From Rhodopseudomonas infernalis (lineage in GTDB: Bacteria > Pseudomonadota > Alphaproteobacteria > Rhizobiales > Xanthobacteraceae): a stretch of DNA of 64,000 nt. The notes beneath the pieces were generated by a model. It was not told the DNA's origin, did no database searches, and was given only the letters and a program-made list of their open reading frames with translations. Location of the stretch: assembly GCF_022271405.1 (NCBI RefSeq), contig NZ_JAJNAL010000021.1, positions 1 to 64,000 of the forward strand. Reading direction: 5' to 3'. Below are positions 35,426 to 43,885 of this stretch, piece after piece; within the stretch, counting starts at the first letter, position 1, and every line of letters begins with the position of its first letter. A program made the position numbers and the translations under genes.

Positions 35426-37074
35426 CGTTCGACGGCGACGCCCGCGATCAGACTTCTGAGGGCGACGTTGTTCTGCTTGCGGTCCCAGGTCGACGCCGTC
35501 ACGCCGGACTCGCGCAGACCGGCCTTGCGCACTTTCTGGGTCGGCGTGCGCGGCAACGCATCGAGACATTCGATGTAGCGCGGCACCATGTGGTGCGGCA
35601 GCTCGGCGGCGAGATAGGACAGCAACTCGGCGGGGTCGACTGCCTGGCCCGGTCGCGGCACCACGCTCAGCTTGATATCGTCGTCCGACGAATATCCCGA
35701 GGGCACTCCGACCGCGGCACTCTCCAGGACGGCGGGATGCCCGTTCGCCGCGACCTCGATGTCGTAGGACGAGATATTTTCCGCGCGCCGCCTGATCCTG
35801 TCGCCGAGGCGGTCGACGAAATACACCCAGCCATCTGCATCGACATAACCGCTGTCGCCGGTGTGAAACCAGAAATTCCGGTACGCCTTCGCGGTCGCCT
35901 CGGGATTGCGGAAATAGCCGGGCGTCACGATCCAGGGGAGCTTCGGCCGAACGACAAACTCGCCGACCTCCCCGGTCGGCAGCGGCAAGTCGGTGTCGCT
36001 GTCGACGACTTGAAATTCGTACCAGTCATGACGGATCTTGCCGGCCGCCCCTGGTCGGAGCGGCTCATCGTGAGGATGCCAGCAAGGGATATTGATCTCC
36101 GTCATCCCCCACGTCTCGATCCCCTTCAGCCCGAACCGGCGCTCGAAGTCCGCGGCGATGTGCCGTGGAAACGGCGACGTCCCGAGCCGCGTCAGCCTGG
36201 TCTGCGCATCGTCCGGCCGCTCGGGCTGCTGATGGATCATCTCGATCAGCGGCCCATGCCCGATCGTGACGGTCGCGCCGCTCTCCCGGATACGGTCGAT
36301 CCACCTGTCCGCGGCGAACTGCCGGTCGAAGCAGATCCGCGCGCCGGTCAGCAGCGCCGCGTACACGACACAGAACCGCGGCGACATGTGAAACAGCGGG
36401 TGCGCGCAATAATAGACGTCGTCGGCTCCGACCCAGAGGCCCTCGGCGGTTTGCCGCGCGGTCAGATAAGCCTGCGCGTGCGTGACAATCACGCCCTTGG
36501 CCGGGCCGGTCGTGCCCGATGTGAAGAGAATCGACAAGGTGTCGGCGGGAGACAGCGAGGGCAGATCGGCCCCGAGCGGCTCCGTCTCCGAGCTACCGAG
36601 TTGCTTCAGCTCGATGCCGGCGAGCGCCGGCAGATCCTGATCGGGGACTCCGAACCAAACCACGCTGCGCAGCGTGCCGAGATCGAGTCCGTCACGCGCC
36701 AGCGTGGGCAGCAGTGTCGCTTCCGCAACCAGCAGCTTGGGTTCGACCAGGTTGATCGCATGTTCGAGCGTGCGGCCGCGGAGCGCCGGATTGATCGGGG
36801 CATCGCTGGCGCCAAGCAGGCTGATGGCAAACCACAGCGCAATGTGCTCGGCCGAATTGCCGGCGAAAATCGCGACACGATCGCCTCGCCCGACGCCTTC
36901 CTTGGCCAGCACCGCGGCGAACCGCAGTGCCAGCGCATGGACCTGCGCGAACGTCAGAACCGGTTCGTTTCCGAATTGCAAAAATGGCCGGTCGGGCGTC
37001 GACGCCACCCGGCCGGCGATGACTTTATCGAGCGCCCAATCGGCGAACGGAAGATCCAGCAACGAATTGGTCAT
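35422..37074 (-). CDS. AMP-binding acyl-CoA ligase
   Basis: The 550-residue ANL-superfamily enzyme activates a carboxylic acid to its CoA thioester through an acyl-adenylate. It has the P-loop LFTSGTTGPAKGVIVTH (about 185-200), TWGMTEINIP, the hinge WFHTGDSGYVDADGW and C-terminal catalytic Lys in PTQKVRKAG. The substrate is not evident. Neighbours point to the acid imported by the Liv-type transporter upstream (37124-41652). It is about 50 bases downstream of the binding-protein gene. Confidence 0.94.
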   Translation of the reverse strand: MTNSLLDLPFADWALDKVIAGRVASTPDRPFLQFGNEPVLTFAQVHALALRFAAVLAKEGVGRGDRVAIFAGNSAEHIALWFAISLLGASDAPINPALRGRTLEHAINLVEPKLLVAEATLLPTLARDGLDLGTLRSVVWFGVPDQDLPALAGIELKQLGSSETEPLGADLPSLSPADTLSILFTSGTTGPAKGVIVTHAQAYLTARQTAEGLWVGADDVYYCAHPLFHMSPRFCVVYAALLTGARICFDRQFAADRWIDRIRESGATVTIGHGPLIEMIHQQPERPDDAQTRLTRLGTSPFPRHIAADFERRFGLKGIETWGMTEINIPCWHPHDEPLRPGAAGKIRHDWYEFQVVDSDTDLPLPTGEVGEFVVRPKLPWIVTPGYFRNPEATAKAYRNFWFHTGDSGYVDADGWVYFVDRLGDRIRRRAENISSYDIEVAANGHPAVLESAAVGVPSGYSSDDDIKLSVVPRPGQAVDPAELLSYLAAELPHHMVPRYIECLDALPRTPTQKVRKAGLRESGVTASTWDRKQNNVALRSLIAGVAVER

Positions 37075-37123
37075 GGCTGTGCCGTGAGAAGGAGAGACGC
37101 CGGGCGCTCTCCTCCGCGCGTCC

Positions 37124-38272
37124 TCATTTCACCGTCTTGAACTTGCCGTCGTGGACTTCGACCGTGATCAGGGTGTCCTGGAACACGCCTTCGTGCTGAT
37201 CCTTGGAGTAGCAGAGGCTGCCATCCAGATAGGTGTCCTTGAAATCGCAGATCGTCTCGAGGGCATCGCGGATCGCGGGTCCGGTGACTTCGCCCTTGAC
37301 GCGGCGGATCGCCTCGAACACCGCAAGGGCACCGGTCGAGCCGATCAGCTCGGCGTAGCCCTTGGGGGTCTTGCCCGCCGCGACGATCACTTCGCCCAGC
37401 TTCTTCTGCTTCTCGGAGGGATCATCCCAGTTTCCGATCGAAACAATCTGGATGCCTTCGGCAGCATTGCCCGCGGCGTCGAGGAACGGACGCTGGTTGA
37501 GGCTGCCGGTCCCGATGACGGGAGCGGTGATACCGACCTGCTTGGCGGCGCGCACGAAGGCCGCACCCAACGCCGGCGCCGAGGTCTTCAGCAGCACGAC
37601 GTCCGGATTGGTGTTGCGGATATTGGTGGCCGCCGCGGTGAGATCGATCGCGCTGAGCGGCGCGCCGACCGCGGCCACGATCTCGAAATTGTTGTCCTTG
37701 GAGAGCTGGGTCGCGAGCTTCATGCCTGCCTCGCCGTACGCATCCTCCTGATACAGAATGCCGATGCGCTTGCGCTGCGGCTTGAACACGGCCCGCTCGA
37801 ACAATGCGTTGATGATCAGCGTATCCGAAGGCGCGGTGCGAAATACCCAGGGCCAGAACGCATTGTCCTTCGACGTCACCGGGATCGTGCCGACCGGCGA
37901 GAGCAACGGCACCTTGTTGGCGAGCGCGATCGGCGCGAGGGCCAAAGCGCCCGTCCCCAACGTCGGCCCGAGGATCGCCACGACCTTGTCCTGGCGAGTG
38001 AGCTTCGTGGCGCAGCGCGCCGCCTCGGTGGGATTGGTCTGCTCGTCGCAGATGATCAGATCGATCTTCTTGCCGTTGATGCCGCCTTGCGCGTTGAGGT
38101 TCTTCGTCAGCGCCTCGACGATATCCCGCTCCGGAACGCCGAACGGAGCCGCCGGCCCGTTCAGGCTGTAGATCGCACCGATCTTGATGCTGTCCTGCGC
38201 GTGTGCGACCGCTGTCATCGCCACCGCCATCGCCGCGCCGCTCGCAACTGCCCCCAGCCAACCCAATTTCAT
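37124..38272 (-). CDS. Liv-type ABC transporter substrate-binding protein
   Basis: The 382-residue periplasmic protein has a signal peptide cut after AHA (residues 1-25) and a type I periplasmic-binding fold: IKIGAIYSLNGPAAPFGVPE, AILGPTLGTGALALAP, RIGILYQEDAYGEAG. Such proteins bind branched amino acids, aromatic acids or amides. GGGAG precedes the ATG. It is the last of the LivHMGF-type gene set here; the adjacent acyl-CoA ligase suggests a carboxylate ligand. Confidence 0.94.
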   Translation of the reverse strand: MKLGWLGAVASGAAMAVAMTAVAHAQDSIKIGAIYSLNGPAAPFGVPERDIVEALTKNLNAQGGINGKKIDLIICDEQTNPTEAARCATKLTRQDKVVAILGPTLGTGALALAPIALANKVPLLSPVGTIPVTSKDNAFWPWVFRTAPSDTLIINALFERAVFKPQRKRIGILYQEDAYGEAGMKLATQLSKDNNFEIVAAVGAPLSAIDLTAAATNIRNTNPDVVLLKTSAPALGAAFVRAAKQVGITAPVIGTGSLNQRPFLDAAGNAAEGIQIVSIGNWDDPSEKQKKLGEVIVAAGKTPKGYAELIGSTGALAVFEAIRRVKGEVTGPAIRDALETICDFKDTYLDGSLCYSKDQHEGVFQDTLITVEVHDGKFKTVK

Positions 38273-38313
38273 CTCTTCACTCCCTTGTTGTGTTTATTGT
38301 CTGCCGCGCGCCG

Positions 38314-39060
38314 TCAGCCGCGGCCGGTTCCCAGAAAAGCTTCGGCGATACGTTGCGGATCATCGAGGTCTGCCCGATCTCCGCTGCTCACAATGTGACC
38401 GTGAGACAGCACGACGTAGCGATCGACGATCCGCGCCGCGAACGGGACGTTCTGTTCGGCGAGTAGCAGAGCGAGGCCGTTCTTCTTCAGGCGGTCGAAC
38501 GCGGCGGCGAGAATGTCGAACACCGCAGGCGCCAGTCCCTGGCTCGGCTCGTCCAGCGCCAGCACCGCCGGCTTGCGGCCGAGTGCCAGACCGATTGCGA
38601 GCATTTGCTGTTCGCCGCCGGACAGCATGCCGGCCATCGCCGTTTCCCTGGTCTGCAGAATTGGAAACAGGTCGATGATGAAAGCCCGCTGGGCTTCGCG
38701 CTCCGACGCCGGCAGCAGCGCCAGGCCGATATCGATGTTTTCCCTCACCGTCATCGTCGGGAAAATGTTGCGACGCTGTTCGGGCACGAGCGACAGGCCG
38801 TGCAGCGCGCGCTTATGCGCGCTCATGCCGCCGAGGTTGCGGCCATTGACGATGATGTCGCCACCGCCGCGCACCACGCCTGCGATCGCCTGCAGCATGC
38901 TGCTCTTGCCGGCGCCGTTCGATCCCAGCACAGCCAGCATCTCGCCGGCCTGCAGCGATAGGTCGACACCGGACACCACCGTGACGCGGTGATACCTGGC
39001 GCTCAGTCCCTTGCACGACAGCACGGAGGCACTCTGCGGCGTGCCGAATTGCATGTTCAT
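38314..39060 (-). CDS. livF: Liv-type ABC transporter ATP-binding protein (LivF)
   Basis: The 248-residue ATPase has Walker A LGSNGAGKSS, signature MLSGGEQQMLAIGLALG and Walker B VLALDEPSQGLAP. A typical LivF C-terminus (VLSHGHIVSSG) is present. Its ATG overlaps the livG stop by four bases (ATGA at 39057-39060). Confidence 0.94.
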   Translation of the reverse strand: MNMQFGTPQSASVLSCKGLSARYHRVTVVSGVDLSLQAGEMLAVLGSNGAGKSSMLQAIAGVVRGGGDIIVNGRNLGGMSAHKRALHGLSLVPEQRRNIFPTMTVRENIDIGLALLPASEREAQRAFIIDLFPILQTRETAMAGMLSGGEQQMLAIGLALGRKPAVLALDEPSQGLAPAVFDILAAAFDRLKKNGLALLLAEQNVPFAARIVDRYVVLSHGHIVSSGDRADLDDPQRIAEAFLGTGRG

Positions 39061-39818
39061 CGCCCGGCGCTCCCCAGATAGACGTCGATGAAGGCGCGAT
39101 CCTTGGCGATCACCTCGGGCTCGCCTTCGAGCAGCTTCGCGCCGTCCTTCAGAACGACGACATGTTCAGCGAGCTCACGAATGAGACCGAAATTGTGCTC
39201 GACGAGCAGAACGCCGACGCCGCGATCCGCCAGCTTACGGATCTCGCGCGACAGCATACGCTGCTCTTCCCGCTCCAGGCCGGCGGCCGGCTCATCGAGC
39301 AGAATGTACTTCGGACGGTTGGCGACGGCGCGCGCGACCTCGACGAGTCGCACGCGTCCCATCGGCAGTTCGTTCATCGTCAGCGAGCGAAACTCCGACA
39401 GCTTCAGATCGTCGAGAATATCGCTGCAGCGGTTGCGAAAGTCGCCCTCCTCCGCGACCGCCTTCGGCAGCCGCAGCATCGCGCTGAACACGCCGGTGCG
39501 GTGCACCGGATAGAACCCGCACATCACCGCTTCATTGACCGTGACCTTCGGATCGAAGCGCGGCGTCTGGAAGGTTCGCGCGAGCCCGAGCCCGATGCGA
39601 CGAAACGGCGGCATCGCGTCGATCCGCGTGTTGTCGACCTCGATACTTCCGGCAGCAGGCTTGACCATGCCGGTGATGGCATTGAACAGCGTGCTCTTGC
39701 CGGAACCGTTCGGGCCGATGACTGCGACGATCTTGCCCGGCGGCAATTCAAGGGACACGTCCTTGACCGCCGTCACGCCGCCGAAGCGAACGGTGATGTC
39801 TTTGACCTGGACAGTCAT
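39057..39818 (-). CDS. livG: Liv-type ABC transporter ATP-binding protein (LivG)
   Basis: The 253-residue ATPase has Walker A VIGPNGSGKSTLFNAITG, Walker B YILLDEPAAGLERE and the switch His in LLVEHNFGLI. The signature segment is NELPMGRVRLVEVARAVA, where LivG proteins usually read LSYGQQRRLEIARAL, so the Ser and Gln are both changed. Activity may still be supported by LivF at the paired site. The start is ATG 39818, overlapping livM by four bases; longer upstream reading lies inside livM. Confidence 0.93.
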   Translation of the reverse strand: MTVQVKDITVRFGGVTAVKDVSLELPPGKIVAVIGPNGSGKSTLFNAITGMVKPAAGSIEVDNTRIDAMPPFRRIGLGLARTFQTPRFDPKVTVNEAVMCGFYPVHRTGVFSAMLRLPKAVAEEGDFRNRCSDILDDLKLSEFRSLTMNELPMGRVRLVEVARAVANRPKYILLDEPAAGLEREEQRMLSREIRKLADRGVGVLLVEHNFGLIRELAEHVVVLKDGAKLLEGEPEVIAKDRAFIDVYLGSAGR

Positions 39819-40798
39819 GCTGTGCCCTCTGTCGTGGCGGGTCGAACAGCAACCGCCTGCTTGGACGATCGGCGCGCCACCAGCTTGCCCCAGTCGGTGC
39901 CGAGCATGCCGTTGGGCGCGACCAGCAGAACGAAAATCAGTACCCCGCCGAAGATCATGCCCTGCGTCTCGGCCGCGGGCAGATAAAGCGTGAGCAGCGT
40001 GAGGAAGGCCGCCCCGAGTACGGGACCGAGCAATGTCGAGGCGCCGCCGATGACAGCCATCAGCACGACCTTGATCGACACATGCATGGTCAACGAGTCC
40101 GGGCCCATGTAGGTGAGATGATGGGCGTAGAGCCAACCGGCGAGGCCCGACACCGACGCCGAAATCGCGAAGTACGAAGCCAGCAGAGCCGGAACGTTGA
40201 CGCCGTCCGCAGTCGCCCGCAGCGGATCGTGCCGTGCGGTCTTGACGGCGCGGCCGACCGCCGAGTCGGTCAGGTTGGCATAGAGAAACAGCACCACCAC
40301 CACGAGCCCCCACGACAGCACGTGCATGGCGAAAACGCTGTCGGCGAACCACAGCGGCGGGATGCCGGAGATTCCGATATAGCCGCCAGTGAACCCTTTA
40401 CCCTCGCGGATCGCGAGTTCGAGCACGAGGCTGAGCAGCAGCGTCGCGATCGACAGCGGGAGCGGCGACAGACGCGTGATCGCGCGGGCCATCGGATAGG
40501 CCACCACGGCGGGCAGCAGCAGCGCCAGCGCCAAACCGACCAGAGGTGATAGTCCGTAGCGCGTCGTCACGATGCTGGTGGCGAAGGCGCCGATCGCGCC
40601 GAACGCTGCCGGAGCCATCGAGAGGATGCCGGCCTGACCGTAGGCCATTCCCACGGACAGAGCCAGCAACGCGAAGATCGCAACCAGAACGGAGTTGTCG
40701 AGCCAGAACGCGCTGCCGGCGATCATCGGCGTCAAGGCGGCGATGATCACGACGAGCAGGGCAATCGGAGCAAGGCGGGAACGAAGCACGGCGGGCAT
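39815..40798 (-). CDS. livM: Liv-type ABC transporter permease (LivM)
   Basis: The 327-residue inner-membrane permease has many hydrophobic helices. It shows the LivM pattern YGQAGILSMAPAAFGAIGAF near residue 53 and the coupling segment SAVGRAVKTARHDPLRATADG. The start ATG 40798 overlaps the livH stop by one base (TGATG). The short tail is basic. Confidence 0.94.
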   Translation of the reverse strand: MPAVLRSRLAPIALLVVIIAALTPMIAGSAFWLDNSVLVAIFALLALSVGMAYGQAGILSMAPAAFGAIGAFATSIVTTRYGLSPLVGLALALLLPAVVAYPMARAITRLSPLPLSIATLLLSLVLELAIREGKGFTGGYIGISGIPPLWFADSVFAMHVLSWGLVVVVLFLYANLTDSAVGRAVKTARHDPLRATADGVNVPALLASYFAISASVSGLAGWLYAHHLTYMGPDSLTMHVSIKVVLMAVIGGASTLLGPVLGAAFLTLLTLYLPAAETQGMIFGGVLIFVLLVAPNGMLGTDWGKLVARRSSKQAVAVRPATTEGTA

Positions 40799-41652
40799 CA
40801 GACGCGGCCTCCGGTTGCAACAATCTGGTTCATGCGTCCCAGCGAGAGCACCACGAAGATGACGACCAGCGGGATTGCGGTGGCCCAGGCGCCGGGCAGA
40901 TAGCCGGCGCATAGCGCCTGCACCATGCCGATGATCAATCCGCCGGCGAAACCACGGAGCGGACTGTTCATTCCGAAGATGATCGCGGAGCCAAATCCCC
41001 AGATCGTCAGGGTGAAGGCTGAACTGTAGTCGGCACCTGTCGTGTAGAGAATGAGAACGCCCGCGACGCCGGCGAGCAAGCCGCCGAGCAGATAGGTAGC
41101 AAACCAGATCTGCCGAACCGGAATGCCGTTCAGCGACGCGCCGACCGGATTGGCTGCGCTGGCGCGCATCGAGCGACCGAACGGCGTCTTGCGTAGCACG
41201 ACGAACAACGCGGTGAGGATCACGAGGCAGACCGCGGCATTGATGCCGGTCTGCGGGCTGATGCGAATTCCGCCGATATTCCAGAACGCCTCGAACGGCT
41301 GCCTGATCATCGGATTAGTGCCGAACACGCTCAGGATGAGCGACTCCAGGAACATCGCCAGGCCGAACGTACCGAGCACCGCGGTCACATGGTCGACCGC
41401 GCCCGGCCGGTTGAGCCGCAGCGAGATGATGCCGACCACGAAGGATGCGAACACCGTGGCGAGGATCGCGGCCAGAATTCCGACCGGCCCGCCGATGCTG
41501 TAGGCGACCGCTACGGCAAGCACCGCATAGGCGCCGAGCGCGACGTCGACCGAGCCTGTCGTTGAAAACAGCAGGCTGACCGGGAACGCAAGCAACCCGT
41601 AGGTGATGCCGAGCAGTGCTCCGCGCAACAAGTACTCGACGAGTTCGTACAC
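40798..41652 (-). CDS. livH: Liv-type ABC transporter permease (LivH)
   Basis: The 284-residue permease starts at GTG 41652, with GGAGG 6 bases upstream. It has LLGITYGLLAFPVSLLFSTTG at the N-terminus and the coupling loop RKTPFGRSMRASAANP. It is the first gene of the transporter operon livH-M-G-F plus binding protein and ligase. A strong palindrome lies 39 bases upstream. Confidence 0.94.
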   Translation of the reverse strand: MYELVEYLLRGALLGITYGLLAFPVSLLFSTTGSVDVALGAYAVLAVAVAYSIGGPVGILAAILATVFASFVVGIISLRLNRPGAVDHVTAVLGTFGLAMFLESLILSVFGTNPMIRQPFEAFWNIGGIRISPQTGINAAVCLVILTALFVVLRKTPFGRSMRASAANPVGASLNGIPVRQIWFATYLLGGLLAGVAGVLILYTTGADYSSAFTLTIWGFGSAIIFGMNSPLRGFAGGLIIGMVQALCAGYLPGAWATAIPLVVIFVVLSLGRMNQIVATGGRV

Positions 41653-41690
41653 CCTTCCCTCCCTGGCACCGGGCGTTTTACGCTCCGGAA

Positions 41691-41710
41691 TACTTACTCG
41701 CTAGTAAGTA
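41691..41710. promoter_or_regulatory. TetR-type operator candidate 2 (perfect palindrome)
   Basis: TACTTACTCGCTAGTAAGTA has perfect 8-base arms and a four-base centre. It lies 39 bases before livH in the gap between the transporter operon and the SDR gene upstream. The ACTkACTyGC core is shared with the sites at 33367 and 43847. Confidence 0.7.
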
Positions 41711-41747
41711 AGATTAGACTGATTTTGTCAACCCGCGACCGGTCGTC

Positions 41748-42518
41748 TCAGTTCATCCAGAGACCGCCAGTGACGTTGATCGACTGACCCGTCATGTAGC
41801 TGGCTTCGTCCGAGATGAGAAAGGCTACTGCGCGTGCGATGTCCTCAGGCTGACCAAGGCGCTGCAGCGGGATCAGATGCTGCCGTTCCGCCGCCGAAGG
41901 AAGTCCAAGCGCCGCCGCTGTTTCGTCGGCCTGCTTGCGCATCTCGGTGTTGTCGATCGTTCCGGGACAAACCGCGTTGACCCGGATTCGATGCGCGGCC
42001 AGATCGATCGCCATCGACTGCGTCATTCCGATAATCGCAAACTTCGACGCGCAATACGCGAGCGAATTAGGCCGACCGGATTTGCCGAACCACGACGCCA
42101 TGTTGACGATGTTGCCACCGCCGGCGTCGCGCATCGCGGGAACCAGCACATGGCAACAGTTGAACGTGCCGCCGACGTTCACCTCCATGGTGCGGTCGAA
42201 ATCCGCCGGGGTGACATCGAGGATCGACGCGAGGCGCCCGATGCCGGCATTGTTCACCAGCACGTCAGGCGCAGCTCCCCAAGCCTGCGTGGTGGCGGCC
42301 GACGCGGCCCTCACCGCGTCGAGATCGGACACATCCACCACCTGCGTGGTGTGGCCGCTACCCTCTTTCAGTTCCGCCAGAGTGGATTGAAGCGCGCTCT
42401 GATTCACATCCCACAGCGCCACCGCACATCCTTCGCCGGCAAGACGCATCGCAATGGCCTTACCGATCCCGTGCGCCGCACCCGTGACGATCGCTCGCTT
42501 ACCCGCGTAGTTGTACAT
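41748..42518 (-). CDS. SDR family NAD(P)-dependent oxidoreductase
   Basis: The 256-residue classical short-chain dehydrogenase has TGAAHGIGKAIA, NNAGIG, a conserved Ser in NMASWFGKSG, the active-site YCASK, and PGTIDNTEM. The C-terminus (MTGQSINVTGGLWMN) is typical of 3-hydroxyacyl or polyol dehydrogenases. The start is ATG 42518. It is the third gene of MaoC-SDR-SDR on the minus strand, probably oxidising a hydroxyacyl-CoA or alicyclic alcohol. Confidence 0.93.
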   Translation of the reverse strand: MYNYAGKRAIVTGAAHGIGKAIAMRLAGEGCAVALWDVNQSALQSTLAELKEGSGHTTQVVDVSDLDAVRAASAATTQAWGAAPDVLVNNAGIGRLASILDVTPADFDRTMEVNVGGTFNCCHVLVPAMRDAGGGNIVNMASWFGKSGRPNSLAYCASKFAIIGMTQSMAIDLAAHRIRVNAVCPGTIDNTEMRKQADETAAALGLPSAAERQHLIPLQRLGQPEDIARAVAFLISDEASYMTGQSINVTGGLWMN

Positions 42519-42565
42519 GTCCTGCCCTGTTGTGTGATCGTGACGGCAACCAAGTGCCGCGGCGG

Positions 42566-43348
42566 TTAGGTCCGCCGGATGTGCATGCCACCGTCGACGT
42601 GATACGCGCCGCCGGTGATGTAGGGCATCAATCCTGCAGCGAGCACGCCGACGGTGCGGCCGATATCCTCGGCCTCGCCCCAGCGCGCCTGCGGAAAGCC
42701 GCGGGACTGCACCCAACCATCGTACTTGTCGAAAACGTCGGCAGTCATGTCGGTCCGGATGATGCCGGGCCGCACCTCGTGCACCGCGATGCCGAATTCG
42801 GCGAGCCGCAGGGCGTAGAGGCTGCTCATCATTGCGACGCCCGCCTTGGACACGCAGTAATCGGCCTGCGCAGGCGTCGCGATCACCGCATTGCCGGACG
42901 AGATGAAGACGATCGACCGATCCGGCCGCGCATGATCACCGGTGCGATCGGCGATCATGCGCCGAGCTACGTGCTGGGTCAGGAAAAACGTGCCGCGGAC
43001 GTTGACGCCGAGCAGCCGGTCGAGGCTTTCGGGCGGAACATTCAGCATGTCGCCGCGAAAGGCGGTCTGCACGCCGGCATTGTTGACCAGGCACGAGATC
43101 GGCCCGAGCGCATCCCACGCCTGGGACACAAGGCTTTCCTGGCTGTCGAGATCGGCGATATCGCCCTGGACGAAGGCGCCGCGGACGCCGCGACCAGCAA
43201 TGCCTTCGAGCGTTTCGTCGGCGTTCTGGTCACGGACCACATCGTTGATCACAACGTCGAAGCCGTGCCCCGCCAGCGCGTAGGCGATAGCGCGGCCGAT
43301 GCCGCGGCGTCCGCCCGTGACGAAAGCGACCTTTCCGGGTTCGCTCAT
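42566..43348 (-). CDS. SDR family oxidoreductase (3-ketoacyl reductase-like)
   Basis: The 260-residue classical SDR has TGGRRGIGRAIA, NNAGVQ, the catalytic Ser in FISSGNAV, YCVSK and PGIIRTDMT. Its ATG overlaps the MaoC stop by four bases (43345-43348). An Asp after beta-2 (VINDVV) suggests NAD rather than NADP preference, as an inference. Confidence 0.93.
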   Translation of the reverse strand: MSEPGKVAFVTGGRRGIGRAIAYALAGHGFDVVINDVVRDQNADETLEGIAGRGVRGAFVQGDIADLDSQESLVSQAWDALGPISCLVNNAGVQTAFRGDMLNVPPESLDRLLGVNVRGTFFLTQHVARRMIADRTGDHARPDRSIVFISSGNAVIATPAQADYCVSKAGVAMMSSLYALRLAEFGIAVHEVRPGIIRTDMTADVFDKYDGWVQSRGFPQARWGEAEDIGRTVGVLAAGLMPYITGGAYHVDGGMHIRRT

Positions 43349-43812
43349 CGCGCCGCCGCCTGCTTCAGCGATTCATTGGGGACCCAGCGCATGATGTGCA
43401 CGGCCGACGCCACCGTCTCGCCGCGCTGATTGGTCGCGACCACGTCAGCAAGCGCGCGGCGCCGATCGCCTTCGATCGCGCTGACCGTGTAGGTGATGGT
43501 GACGGTGTCGCCGAAGAACACCGGCGCCATGAAGCGGACGCGGTCGTAGCCTTGCGACACGGCGGTGAGGCCAACGTATTTGTCGATATGGGGACCGTAC
43601 ATCACGGTCGACGCCGTCGACATCAGGCCGAGCGAGAGCACGCCGTGGGCGATGCGGCTGCCGAACGCCGAGTTGCGCATGTACTCTTCGTTGCAATGGA
43701 CGGGAGCGAGGTCGCCGGTGACACCGGCGAACAGGTAAACGTCGCTCTCGGTCAGCGTCTTCGCGAAGGTGATCTTGTCCCCTTTCGCGACGTGGAAGTC
43801 GGCGTCCTGCAT
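43345..43812 (-). CDS. MaoC family (R)-specific enoyl-CoA hydratase-like protein
   Basis: The 155-residue hot-dog-fold protein has the hydratase motif FAGVTGDLAPVHCNEEYM followed by GSRIAHGVLSLGLMS, placing the Asp and His of the catalytic dyad. It would hydrate an enoyl-CoA or dehydrate the (R)-hydroxyacyl-CoA. A GGGAGGA site precedes ATG 43812. It is first in the MaoC-SDR-SDR operon and divergent from the FAD oxidase gene across a palindrome. Confidence 0.93.
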   Translation of the reverse strand: MQDADFHVAKGDKITFAKTLTESDVYLFAGVTGDLAPVHCNEEYMRNSAFGSRIAHGVLSLGLMSTASTVMYGPHIDKYVGLTAVSQGYDRVRFMAPVFFGDTVTITYTVSAIEGDRRRALADVVATNQRGETVASAVHIMRWVPNESLKQAAAR

Positions 43813-43846
43813 ACTTGTCCTCCCGGGTGTTTTGCATCCATAATAC

Positions 43847-43864
43847 TGACTTGCATGTAGGTCA
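43847..43864. promoter_or_regulatory. TetR-type operator candidate 3 (TGACTTGCATGTAGGTCA)
   Basis: An 18-base palindrome with two mismatched pairs, in the 73-base gap between the divergent MaoC and FAD-oxidase genes. TACTGACTTGCA is nearly identical to the start of the 33367 site. Control of both directions by one repressor is likely. Confidence 0.6.
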
Positions 43865-43885
43865 ATACACAGGACGACCATTCTC

